From positions 248,001 to 312,000 of the forward strand of contig JAVRDV010000018.1 in the NCBI GenBank assembly GCA_033439255.1: a DNA stretch of 64,000 nt. The letters run 5' to 3'. Positions 53,160 to 62,543 of the stretch are shown piece after piece; positions within the stretch are counted from its first letter, which is position 1; every line of letters begins with the position of its first letter. This stretch comes from Hericium rajendrae. Lineage: Eukaryota > Basidiomycota > Agaricomycetes > Russulales > Hericiaceae. The notes beneath the pieces were generated by a model. The model was not told the DNA's origin. It saw only the letters and a program-made list of their open reading frames with translations, and searched no databases. Both the position numbers and the translations under genes were made by a program.

Positions 53160-54290
53160 ATGGGTGGATCAACAACAGGCTGGGTTGGAATATTGAATGC
53201 AAGATGTGTGCATACGAGAAAAGACAGGCGAATCGGTATTCTCCAGATTTATTTTGTCGATCAGATTAATTCCCAATTCTTTGAGGCCGTCCAGGCAATT
53301 ATCTATTATGTTCTCATACTATAGAACCTTTACAAGATTATTCCTATATTTCAGCAGTTTGAAGTTGCCACACTTCGTATCCAACATGTTAGCGTGTGCG
53401 CACCACAGCAGAATCAACACTCAATACATTGAAGCAGGGGACCCGGAAGGGCTGTTGAACGTCGCCCTGAATCGGTATCTTCATGCTCTTGGATGGATTT
53501 GCAGCAGGCTGCGTCGGGACGCAGCGTATTGACAACGGGCGCATGATGTCGTGCCGCGCGCGTGGAGAAAATTGGACCTACGCGTAGATTGTGGGGTGCT
53601 GACGCTGTCGATTATGAGGGGAGCGCAATACGCACACCCTAAATGCCGTGCCTGCGTTGTCGACGGCGTGCATGGGATGCTGTGGCCGCGGGCGCTGCCA
53701 CGCTCATGCACATGTTGTTTTGGCCCTGCGGAGTGTCATGGCTGCTCCACGTACACACATTGCTGCTACTGTGCAGGTGCTGCGGCTGCTTCGAGCCATG
53801 TGCGAGATGTCCGTGTAGCCTGCGCCTTTCGGCTTTCGGAGACATGGCGACATGGAAAGGGAGACGGCAAGGTTGAGAAGCGCATGGCGGGGAGGCATTT
53901 ACAACAGGCCTAATAAAGAAAGATAAGACGAAGCAGAGTCATCCGTTATACAACATAACGGGCAGTGCTGTCATACTTAGGCAGAGCGAAAGCTCGTTCG
54001 AGCTGCTGGACTGCTATTTCAACGGAGACCCACCATATAGCCACCATATTGACAGCTGGTGATATACCTGCTTACAAATTACGATACGTCTCAAGCACAT
54101 GAAGGAATCAGGCTTACCACGTTGATCAAGAGAAACCATCTCCGATACCGAACCAAGTCAACGACATCAGCTTCAACATGGGAACCGCGCATCGACAATT
54201 CGGAATCGCTGTCGAACAGCCGTCCTGAAAGTCGGAGGAGCCACTCCATGCGATGGAGCGCGCGTGAGCTGTGAGACAATTAACAATCTA
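53160..54290. other. CpG-rich DNA without a recognisable gene
   Basis: Overlapping frames on both strands around 53550-53910 are Cys/Arg/Ala-rich and show no motif. CACATTGCTGCTACTGTGCA and similar TGCTG words recur at 53740-53800. Confidence 0.3.
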
Positions 54291-54291
54291 T

Positions 54292-55632
54292 TTATTTGGC
54301 AGCAAGCGCGCTCAAATACACAGCGCCGAATGAGAAATTATCCAACCGGCATGGGCACGGAAGTGGAGGAGAAATTGACCATTTGGATGGATCATCCAAG
54401 ATCTTCGCGAGATACCAAGCCATCAGCTCACCGACTTCGAGAGTAACAGCTACTGTTAAATTAGCATTATCACGACATGCGTATGTCTTGTTCGAAATGT
54501 CAACTTTGACCCCAGTCCAGTGGGCCCCAGGGTTGACGGGAGATCTGAGGGTATCAACGCACCCATCACATATGACAGAATCAAGAGATAACGAAGCGTT
54601 GAATTGATACGGCTCACCGAAAGGCTGCGTGCGCAAGGCGTGAAAAGGATCTAGAGGAAGAAGAAGAAAACCCCAACTGGCCACTCGTATACGAGTCTTA
54701 TCCCCAAGCTCATGCAGGATGTGTACAAAGCCCGCGTCATCTCGTCGTTGGGCTAATCTTCACTCAGAAGAGTCGCAAGGTAAGTTGTGTGTAAGCAGAC
54801 GGCACAGCCAAAGCCAAAAACTAGCGATCCCACGGGATCTCCTCCAAACGCTCCCGACATGCGGATATCAGATCGATTTCGGCATCGAGATATGACGGCC
54901 ATTCGATTTTCAGCAGCCACCCATCAGCTATACGCCATTGACAACAACAAATTTCTACCACCCATTGCATCATGGGCAGCCGCTTCTTCACCCAAAGAGA
55001 CCAGCGATAGTGAGAAACGGCCGGGAGGCGGAGCGACTGAGCTCCCGAAAGCCATGCATCATCGATACTGGTCGGTAAATAAGAGACAATGTCACAGCTA
55101 GCTGATGCAAGAAGCGCGGGACGGCATAAGTTGACTAGAAAGGCCTCGAGTCTGGTTGGTCGAGGTCGTCAGTTAAGAGATTGGGCTTCTCAGAAAGGTA
55201 CCAAGGCTGTTCGACAGAAAGAGATGCCGATGGGATATGTAGATGGAAACTCCGCCAGAATTGCCGAGACAGTCGTCGGTGAAGATGGAATCATATGGTC
55301 GATGACAGACGGTGGGACGCGTTGAGCAACGTTGCGTGCATGAAAAGCGTCTATATGTGAATCGTCGTCCGCGGCAGAAAGTTTGAGGATTGTTATCAGA
55401 GATCCATGATGTAAGGCTGCGACACCACCAGCCGCGCCGTCAAATAGTATGCGACGATAACGAGTCGAGTGGCTCTCCCAACAAGAATCGCGGTGCGTAT
55501 CATGCGAGGGAACATGTGAGAAAGGGGAAGGGAGTCGAGAGGATGTCCTTTCCAAGTATAAAGTCCACCCGGAACGAACGGTGCACCTTGAACTTGCTGA
55601 AAAATCACACGGCGAAGGCGGTAAAAGTGCAT
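54292..55632 (-). CDS. Possible exons of an unidentified minus-strand gene
   Basis: Minus frames include 55632-55396 (IFQQVQGAPFVPGGLYTWKG, then TAILVGRATRLVIVAYYLTA, a hydrophobic segment), about 55080-54790 (SVAPPPGRFSLSLVSLGEEA, SDIRMSGAFGGDPVGSLVFG) and 54684-54292 (ALRTQPFGEPYQFNASLSLD, then DVDISNKTY-like and AVTLEVGELMAWYLAKILDD). They could be exons of one secreted or membrane protein, but splice sites were not resolved and parts may be chance frames. Confidence 0.25.
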
Positions 55633-55728
55633 GTGGGAGAAATGAGTGTGACGATAGCGAAGGCGCTGAATAAATAGAAAAAGATCGAGGGGCGAATGAA
55701 TAAACTGTTGTTCAAATTGTTAGTACTC

Positions 55729-56609
55729 TCAACGTATACAAGAGGTTTCTAATGACCTAGGGTGCCAAGGAGGACGATAAGCTCGTTGATGGCAACAGCC
55801 ATGGAAAACACCACAGCCGATGTCGTGTTCTTCCAAGAGCGCCCAGAGAAAGCGGAGATACGCGAATATAAGCAATCCAGCCATGCCCAAAATGAGCACA
55901 AGGAAGCCGAAGAGTCGCCACGTCATCGTTGGTTGCGCGACGGAACGAGCGGCAATGGGCCTTAGGAGAGGCAGTACAGAATCTTGAACGCAAGGCGTAA
56001 AAAATTCGTCGGTGGATAAATAACTAGGTGCGTACCAACCTTTATTCTCTTTCATCGTGATGTGGGTTGGATATAAGACCGTGATCCGACGCAGGACGGG
56101 CAGATAGGTGGACAAGAGGAACAAGGGAGTGGGGGGATTCTTGAGCCCGACGGTCCAGTGTGACCTCTCAATCATGAAGGACAACCTGGGATGAAATTAG
56201 TTGACTAGGATATGGATCTGAAGATAGAGATTACCGAGAGATCTAGCAGGCGACTCCAGCCCGGATTCAGCGGGAGATGTGGGGCTCTACTGGCTGAAAT
56301 CAGCCAAATAAATCCACTGCCCGCACGGAAAGAAGATGATGACGACAGCAGAAGAGCAATCGACGCTGGGCATCGCTCGGGATGTTGAATGATGGCAAGG
56401 AGCGACGCTGTTGTGGAAGAGCAAGGCGCGTGGGGACGATAAAGGAATCATTCGCGGAGATGAAAACACGACGTTGAACAGGGCACAGAACGTAGCAACA
56501 AGGGCAGCGATGGAAGCAATGGACTGTAATAGTCTGAGGCCTGGCAATCTCATGAGCGTACTTCAAGGGTAACGCGGTCGACGCTTGTAAGGTGACTGGC
56601 AGATTCAAT
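55729..56609 (-). CDS. Possible membrane protein gene, minus strand
   Basis: A frame from 56553 begins MRLPGLRLLQ and has a hydrophobic segment, SIASIAALVATFCALFNVVF. After a likely intron (GTAATC donor, ACTAATTTCATCCCAG acceptor, 56235-56188 on the complement), the frame 56184-55729 reads MIERSHWTVGLKNPPTPLFL, then DSVLPLLRPIAARSVAQPTM and LFGFLVLILGMAGLLIFAYL, a second membrane segment. No family is recognised. It diverges from the REX4-like gene at 56796. Confidence 0.35.
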
Positions 56610-56795
56610 ATTCAAAATATTCAACCCTTGGCCATAACCAATCATATCACGCACGTTTGTCACAGATTCCAACACGGAATGAAGACCCTTGGGATCTTCG
56701 CGCTCCGGACGTCCGAGCGCATGTTCGGATCGTGCTGACTCAGATATCTGAGAGCCCGCTCGCCTTCGATGGCCGTGCAGCAACGCTTGCCCACC

Positions 56796-57748
56796 ATGTC
56801 AGCTACAACTAGTGCAGCAGCTCAAGAACAACCGCTCTTGAAAACCGATATCTCTGTGAAGTAAATCATTTACTAAATGACCTCGTTTTCCGGCATCGTG
56901 CTAAGGCTGTTCTGTTCGTTCCCCAGATACCTCGCTGTCTGCGCTCAAACGGTGCTTGTTGGCTCGCGCACTAAAAGCCCCATGGTCGCGTAAGTATCAA
57001 GCATCGTAATAGCCTGCGGATCCGGAACTCAAAGAATTAACCAACAGCCGTGTATCTATCACTGACTATCGAGGCGAAAAAATCTTCGACACATTTGTTC
57101 AACCAGGGTAAATCGTAGACTGTCTTTATCCGCAATTATTCCCTGAGTGTCTTTTCCAGGGAGCCTGTGACGTGTTACATGCGCTCAACTACTGGTCTCA
57201 CGGCCGAACATTTTTCAGACGGTAGACTTTCTGCGCTTAAGTCTAGCACATCCATGAATTATAGTTCATACAGCTCCGTCGTTCAGTGTCATCCAGCGCC
57301 AGGTTGCAGAGTTAATCCAAGGCAAGATCATTGTTGGATACAAGCTCTGGGATTTTTTATCTGTACGCAAACACATATTTTGAATTGTCCTATCCGTTGT
57401 TGAGTTGCTTTTCACCCCAAGTTGATGGACATACCACATCCAGCAATCGACACACGTGATGTTGCTGTGTTCATACCCTTCTGGCGCAACCTCAATTGTC
57501 AATCAGTAATACCATTGTCAGCCCTGGTTAGTCTGTTTATTGGGCGAAACATTGGTTATGGATATGATCACCCGGTAGGCAAACACACAAGATCATTCAT
57601 GTTGTCTAATCATCCATTTCAGCTTGAAAATGCACGAGCAGCTCTTGACCTTTTTTGCTGTTATGCAGAGATGTGGGAGGGTATAATACAATCAGGATCA
57701 TGGCCCTCCTTTACTCCGTCTAAACAATATGGTCATCTCTTTAGTTAA
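56796..57748 (+). CDS. REX4-like 3'-5' exonuclease family protein, altered active site
   Basis: Seven exons: 56796-56860, 56927-56989, 57048-57107, 57160-57221, 57274-57362, 57422-57574, 57623-57748; 618 nt, 205 residues. All introns are GT...AG. The fold is that of the DEDDh exonucleases typified by RNA exonuclease 4: KYLAVCAQTVLVGSRT, ARVSITDYRGEKIFDTFVQP, GEPVTCYMRSTTGLTAEH, QVAELIQGKIIVGYKLWDFL, DIPHPAIDTRDVAVF and HPLENARAALDLF. The first motif in active relatives is LDCEMVG; here Asp is Cys and Glu is Gln (VCAQTV), so two metal-binding acids are missing. The Asp residues in KLWDFL and TRDVAVF remain. The exon joins keep frame throughout, so it is not a simple pseudogene. A non-catalytic RNA-binding role is possible. 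Confidence 0.82.
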
Positions 57749-58185
57749 ATTCAGTGTAAAGCAGCTGTTGCTCCAGACTCCTTCTTGTGCACTCATTTGA
57801 GCCTATGGTGCACAATTATTAGGAAAATGAGATATGAGATATCTGAGTTTTCCTGTACACTTTTGATGTTAATCAAAAATTATGGTGCTTAGGCTTGAAG
57901 AGTGACTGGCACATTTTTTCCTCATGTAATATCTTCTCATTCCTTGTCAGAGCATTCTCAACAGTGCACATCACTTGAACATATTAGATAATGAGAAGAT
58001 CCCAAGTACCATCTGCCATCTCACATGAGTGCATAATGTGATATTCATGTACATATTTTTAGCAATTACATCATTGCCCACAGAGCATCTAACCTAAGAA
58101 GATTATCACACAATGAGAACATTGATGAATATTGTGACAAAATAATTGTAAGGTCAGGAGTCTTCACTATCATCAAGAACCCTCT
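57749..58185. other. AT-rich DNA downstream of the REX4-like gene
   Basis: No gene or repeat recognised. CATCTCACATGAGTGCATAA-like phrases are not repeated nearby. Confidence 0.35.
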
Positions 58186-58450
58186 CAACATTCTGAGCTG
58201 TCTGATTTTGTCTGAGCTGTCTGAGATTTGTCTGAAATCAGACACTCAGAACATCAGAAAATGTGTCTGAAATCAGACTTTAAGTTCTGTTATCAGATTG
58301 AATATCTGACTTCAGACAAGTTTCTGATTTCAGACACACTTTCTGATATCATAAGTATCTGATTTCATAAACTTTTCTGATTTCAGAAAATTTCCTACTT
58401 TCAAACTTTTTTTCTGATTGCAGACCAGTCAAACAACTATCAGATTAGAA
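58186..58450. repeat. TCTGAAATCAGA-word cluster
   Basis: More than ten words such as TGTCTGAAATCAGACA, TTTCTGATTTCAGACACA and ATCTGATTTCATAA. TCTGAAATCAGA is a perfect palindrome. Like the CATAGCTATG and CTGTAGC clusters, it is a tiled palindrome region with variable spacing. Confidence 0.75.
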
Positions 58451-59340
58451 TTTAAGATTAGACTAGAAATTCAAGTGAGACATTTCCCTGTAATACAGTA
58501 GTACTGCATACATACAGTTATCTACACTGGCTATGTACTACTATACCAACATCTCTCACATCTGTAGGCACAAGAGTTTATTACTCACACTATACAGCAT
58601 GCACAGCCTGTATGCAACATGACATGAATACACATGACATGCAAGGCTCATGTGAAAGATATCAGGATGCGATGGCCTATGCACTATGCAAGGGCCATGC
58701 AGGGGTGGACAGAGCCATGTACATGTCACACTGGCTTGCTGCTCATCTACTGACATGGCTGTCCATAGTGCACAGCTATTCTCATGTCATGCATACATGG
58801 ACACCAGCATGCATGCACTCATGGTACCACATGCACACATCCAGGGCCTTATGCAAGACAGCATGGTCACATACAATGTGGTGGGTCTCAGCCAGAGGCA
58901 ACAAGTCCAGGCACATAGGTGCAGAGGCCATACGGATGCCATGTGCCTAGCACAGAGGGCACAAAGGGTGCAATGGGCATGGGCATAGGGTGTGCAGCTA
59001 GCACTGGGATGCTGCACAATGCCACACAGAGGGTGCACGAGGGCACGCAGATGACATGCAGAGGGCATGCGAAAGATGTGCAAAGGACATGCATGGCATG
59101 GGCGGCCCATGCGTGATGGGTGGATATTTGTTCCTGGGTCATGTGCAGCTGTGTGGAGTCATCTAGAGTCATGAGCAGTGGTGCACACCCGTGCGAGGCC
59201 ATGCACGAGAAGGTGGAGGCATGCGAGGATTGCGCTGGGCCTGAGGGGGAGATGAAAGAAGAGGCCAATTAGGCGCAGGGTATGTAGCACAGAGGAGAAA
59301 GCGAGAGGGGCACCAAGCACAGGAGATGCAACGGAAAGAG
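58451..59340. other. CpG-decayed low-complexity body (IH copy 6 body), no gene
   Basis: From about 58600 the sequence is CATG/TGCA-rich (GCATGCGAAAGATGTGCAAA, GCATGGGCATAGGGTGTGC). It leads into the IH hairpin at 59358, as the body of a minus-strand IH copy would. Frames on both strands have no motifs. Confidence 0.45.
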
Positions 59341-59357
59341 GCAGAACGTTCAATGGG

Positions 59358-59390
59358 GAGTACTGCTCAGTTCGATAACGAGCAGTACTC
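59358..59390 (-). repeat. IH hairpin, copy 6
   Basis: GAGTACTGCTC pairs with GAGCAGTACTC around AGTTCGATAAC. Compared with copies 1, 2, 4 and 5 (TATCGC/GCGATA), both arms changed together to TACTGC/GCAGTA. Confidence 0.85.
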
Positions 59391-59436
59391 TGGCATTAGC
59401 ACGATAGACATGAACATAACAATAACATATACTTAC
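59390..59436 (-). other. Predicted intron of IH copy 6
   Basis: Minus strand: donor AAG/GTAAGT, branch GCTAAT, acceptor CCAG, 47 nt, abutting the hairpin. Confidence 0.6.
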
Positions 59437-59503
59437 CTTGGGGTCCTCTCAAACTTGGAAAAGGACATGGAAGACATGGGAGACATGGGAGACAGAGGAC
59501 ATA

Positions 59504-59533
59504 GAGTACTGTTCGATAATGAGCAGTACTCCC
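59504..59533 (-). repeat. IH hairpin, copy 7
   Basis: GAGTACTGTTCG...AATGAGCAGTACTC; TTCGATAATGA forms the loop. Confidence 0.8.
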
Positions 59534-60017
59534 AGAATCAGTATCATAGACAATATAATTGTATTTTGACTCACCTTTGCTTTTAGAAAGCCTCACGAGC
59601 CTTCGGTTCATTCCTTCAGCCTTCACTTCTGTGCAGGAGATGACAGGACCGTGCGCGCTCATCCGAGGTTGTGTGCATCTGTTCGGGGTCATACGGATGG
59701 GTGCAGAGGTTGTGTTGGGCATGAGGCAGGGGAGAGGCAGAGCCGGATCATGCACCAGGACAGGGGACAGGGAAGGCAAGGGATAGGAGAGGGAAGGCGA
59801 GCCCATTCAGTACTAATTCCTGTATGGGAATGGTGAGCCAAACTGACACCGTCACATTCTAGATTGGTGAGCTCACGTTGGCCAACGTCCTAGTGTAGTC
59901 ATAGTAGTATGGCCAGAATGACAATCTTGATTATCATACCGCGTTGCCCGAGAATGTTCGCCTATGCCCCTATACCTGACAGCATCAGGAAAAACCGGAG
60001 TTTCACTAAATCAGATG

Positions 60018-60085
60018 ATGTGCCTATAGAAGCATTGATGTGCCTATAGAAGCACTGATGTAGATATAGAAGCACTGATGGTAGC
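60018..60085. repeat. 20-bp tandem repeat (three copies)
   Basis: GATGTGCCTATAGAAGCATT, GATGTGCCTATAGAAGCACT, GATGTAGATATAGAAGCACT, next to the left end of E4. Confidence 0.75.
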
Positions 60086-60209
60086 TACCAGTGTTTTCCG
60101 GCTGATCCTGTAGCTCTTCTATTACATACTGTATGACTGCATTCAGGTCCCATAGCTTGTCTTGTCCTACCGTAGTCTCCTGTAGTTTTCTGTAGTGACA
60201 CTGTCTTTT

Positions 60210-61340
60210 TAATCCATTATATTGCTCAAAAGTCTTTCAAAAGTGATGTGAGACTTGTATTTCATCATATGATCTGCCAGTTTTGATTACTAATGTGCTA
60301 TCACCACTAGTGACATGTTACACACACATATGTGCCTCTAAGCAAGTCCTGCTCATACTGTGTGTCTGCATTTTTTTGCGGTTCCAAGGCAAGCAGGAAA
60401 TAACTCAGAACAAATGTGAGTGTATTAAAATACTCTTGACTAACACTTTTCAACAAGTCTAGGATAACACCCTTGTATAGACGACTTCAAGTTTCAAAAG
60501 GTATGTGTGGCTAACGCTTTGACACCATAGATTTTGATGTTGTGCACCAAGCACTACACCGATTTGCATGTATGTACATGCGTTCGAAGCTACTGATTGC
60601 CACTTTCTGGAACACCAGAAATGTTGCCGGTGCGTTCACTCATTGTAAAGATATCCTCAAAACATGTTCTTGCTGACAGGTTTTAGAGATTCTATTGTAG
60701 TGCCTCGAGTTTTTCACCCATCAGGGCGCACGATAACTCGTTCGAAAGCTCTTGATGAGCTCCTTTTAATGAGATAAAGTTTTTCGTGGTATGTCTAATA
60801 TTCGTCATGATATATCCAATTTTCGCTCATAGGGACGATTTTTAAATCTTCTCGGATCAGGTTGTGTAGGGCACCGTTCGAAAGCTACGCTCAACCGCAT
60901 TCAGGAATGTCTGAAACGTCAGCGGTGCGTGTTCTCGTTGTGAAGATATGCCAAAACTGCTGTTTGACCCCCATTTTCAGAGATTTTGCCACTGGTGCAC
61001 GAGTTCTGCACCTAACGTAGCATATGAGGGCTTGTTTGGACGCTACAAATAAGAACATTCAGATGAGCCAAGAAGATATGTGGTGCATGCAATATTCATA
61101 AAGTTATATCACTTTTTGTATCTACTAAATGTTACTTATAGCATTCTGGCCATAGTGCCTTTGATATCCAACAGATCATGGCGTACAAGGCATCGTTCGA
61201 AAGCGACGATTCGTCCGGCTCGGCCCATACTAGGTACGTGTTAATCAGATGAAAACTGATGTTTGTAGCAGAGAAATGCAGAACTCTCCAGGGGACCCGG
61301 ATACTCTCCCACGCTCCTTGCAGCTAAGGCGCACAATAGG
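60210..61340. other. Region with recurring GTTCGAAAGC words, no gene
   Basis: CGTTCGAAGCTA (60579), CGTTCGAAAGCTC (60740), CGTTCGAAAGCTACG (60873) and CGTTCGAAAGCGACG (61195) recur. They are combined with GGTGCGTTCACTCATTGTAA and GGTGCGTGTTCTCGTTGTGA. The blocks are separated by about 130-320 bp and suggest diverged repeats of unknown nature. Confidence 0.45.
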
Positions 61341-61485
61341 GCAGAACACAGATGGCCATATCTGGCAATCTGATTTCTGCCAGCATTGGACAAGTGTAAG
61401 TCAGTGTAGAGTTCATATCTATAAACACTGAAGGAAATTTTGTAAGTAATGTAACTTGCAATGTTTTTATTTTTCGTGCAGGAGC

Positions 61486-61523
61486 CAGAAACCAGATTGC
61501 CAAATATGGCAATCTGGTTTCTG
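61486..61523. repeat. Perfect 17-bp hairpin
   Basis: CAGAAACCAGATTGCCA and TGGCAATCTGGTTTCTG around AATA. A related half-site, TGGCAATCTGATTTCTGCC, lies at 61362-61380 in the same orientation as the right arm, so a small inverted-repeat element (about 61349-61523) is possible. Confidence 0.8.
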
Positions 61524-61779
61524 CCTTTGGTGTTGTTTGGCCTCAGGATTTGCCAGCAGCGCGTCGTCTTTGCCACTCTTTCTAAGTCTCTTCTCTCTCA
61601 CTCTCTCACTCTCTTACTTCTCTCTCTCTTGTTTTATTGTAAGTCTGTTATTCTTTTGTTCTCATCTCTTTTCAGGTTAGAAGGGTGTAAGAGAAGGCTA
61701 GAAGAGTGATACTGGTACATTGTATGTATGTTTGTTTTTATTTTATTGGTTGTTTCAGCGCTGACATGCTTGCTCATCT

Positions 61780-62130
61780 GCCTCCTACCTGCCCGCTCAC
61801 CCATGCAACCATCCACATGCATGTCTGCCTGCTTGCCTGCTCACTTGCCTGATGGCTTGTCCGCTTGCCCGATGGCTTGCCCGCTTGCCCGATGGCTTGT
61901 CTGCTTGCCCGATGGCTTGTCTGCTTGCCCGATGGCTTGCCCACAATCTGCTTGCCTGCCTGCTCATCTGCACACCTGCCTGCTCACCTATGTACCTTTT
62001 CACTTGTTCACATGCTCGTCTGCTCACCTGCTTGTTTGCATGCTCATCCACTCACCTGCTTGCCTACATGCCCACCTGCTCACTCACATGCCCACCTGCT
62101 CACTTGCATGTCTGTCTGACCTACGTATGT
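61780..62130. repeat. CTTGCCCGATGGCTTGTCTG tandem array and degenerate flank
   Basis: Five units of 20 bp at about 61848-61940, then looser CTGCTCACTTGCATGCC-type units to 62115. Frames through it are repeat artefacts. Confidence 0.75.
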
Positions 62131-62543
62131 ACTACAGTAGAGGGGACTGGTGTTTATATATCTGTGAGATGACAGCACAAGTGGCCTAATGTAGTACGGA
62201 GTAGTAATTAGCTAGCTCATGTTATGTAGTTATTCTTAAATAAAGTTTTTGAATGTTCTGATATATTGCAATTGAGTGAAATATAAGGATATCAACAGTT
62301 GTTTATACATTGAATTGTATAACTACTGTAAAGAGATTCATTGCTACAGTAGAGACATATTCACTACAGGTCACTACGGCTCACTATCGGAGCCACGGTA
62401 GTAGGGGGGGGTCCTACGAGTACTACAGGAGCTATGGGAGCTACAGGTCACTACGGTAGGATTCTAATCACTACTGTAGCTCATGGTAGCCCACTGTAGC
62501 TCTTCCTGTTTTTCCAGATGAGTTAGTTACCATGCAGTATTGT

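Larger units (their letters stand above)
59350..59800 (-). repeat. IH copies 6 and 7: two intron-hairpin modules in tandem
   Basis: Reading minus: module 7 has donor GTGAGT at 59574 and hairpin at 59533-59504, but its acceptor reads TTCTG instead of CAG, so splicing would fail. Module 6 has donor GTAAGT at 59436, branch GCTAAT, acceptor CCAG at 59390 and hairpin 59390-59358. Between them lies a GACATGGGAGACATGGGAGA tandem. The duplication of the module distinguishes this locus. The leader upstream (59590-59800) carries GGACAGGGGACAGGGAAGG. Confidence 0.6.
59983..62520. mobile_element. Unit E4 with CATCAGGAAAAACC termini
   Basis: Left end CATCAGGAAAAACCGG and complement of the right end CATCTGGAAAAACAGG match at 14 of 16 bases. 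Both subterminal regions carry GTAGCTACC, CTGTAGCTC and CACTACGG words (60080-60200 and 62335-62500). No IH copy and no transposase inside. No clear target duplication. Confidence 0.55.

Noticed and set aside
61241-61576. 111-codon minus frame with two similar GRNQIA segments
   Set aside because: The similarity is due to the inverted and half-site copies around the hairpin at 61486; no protein family.
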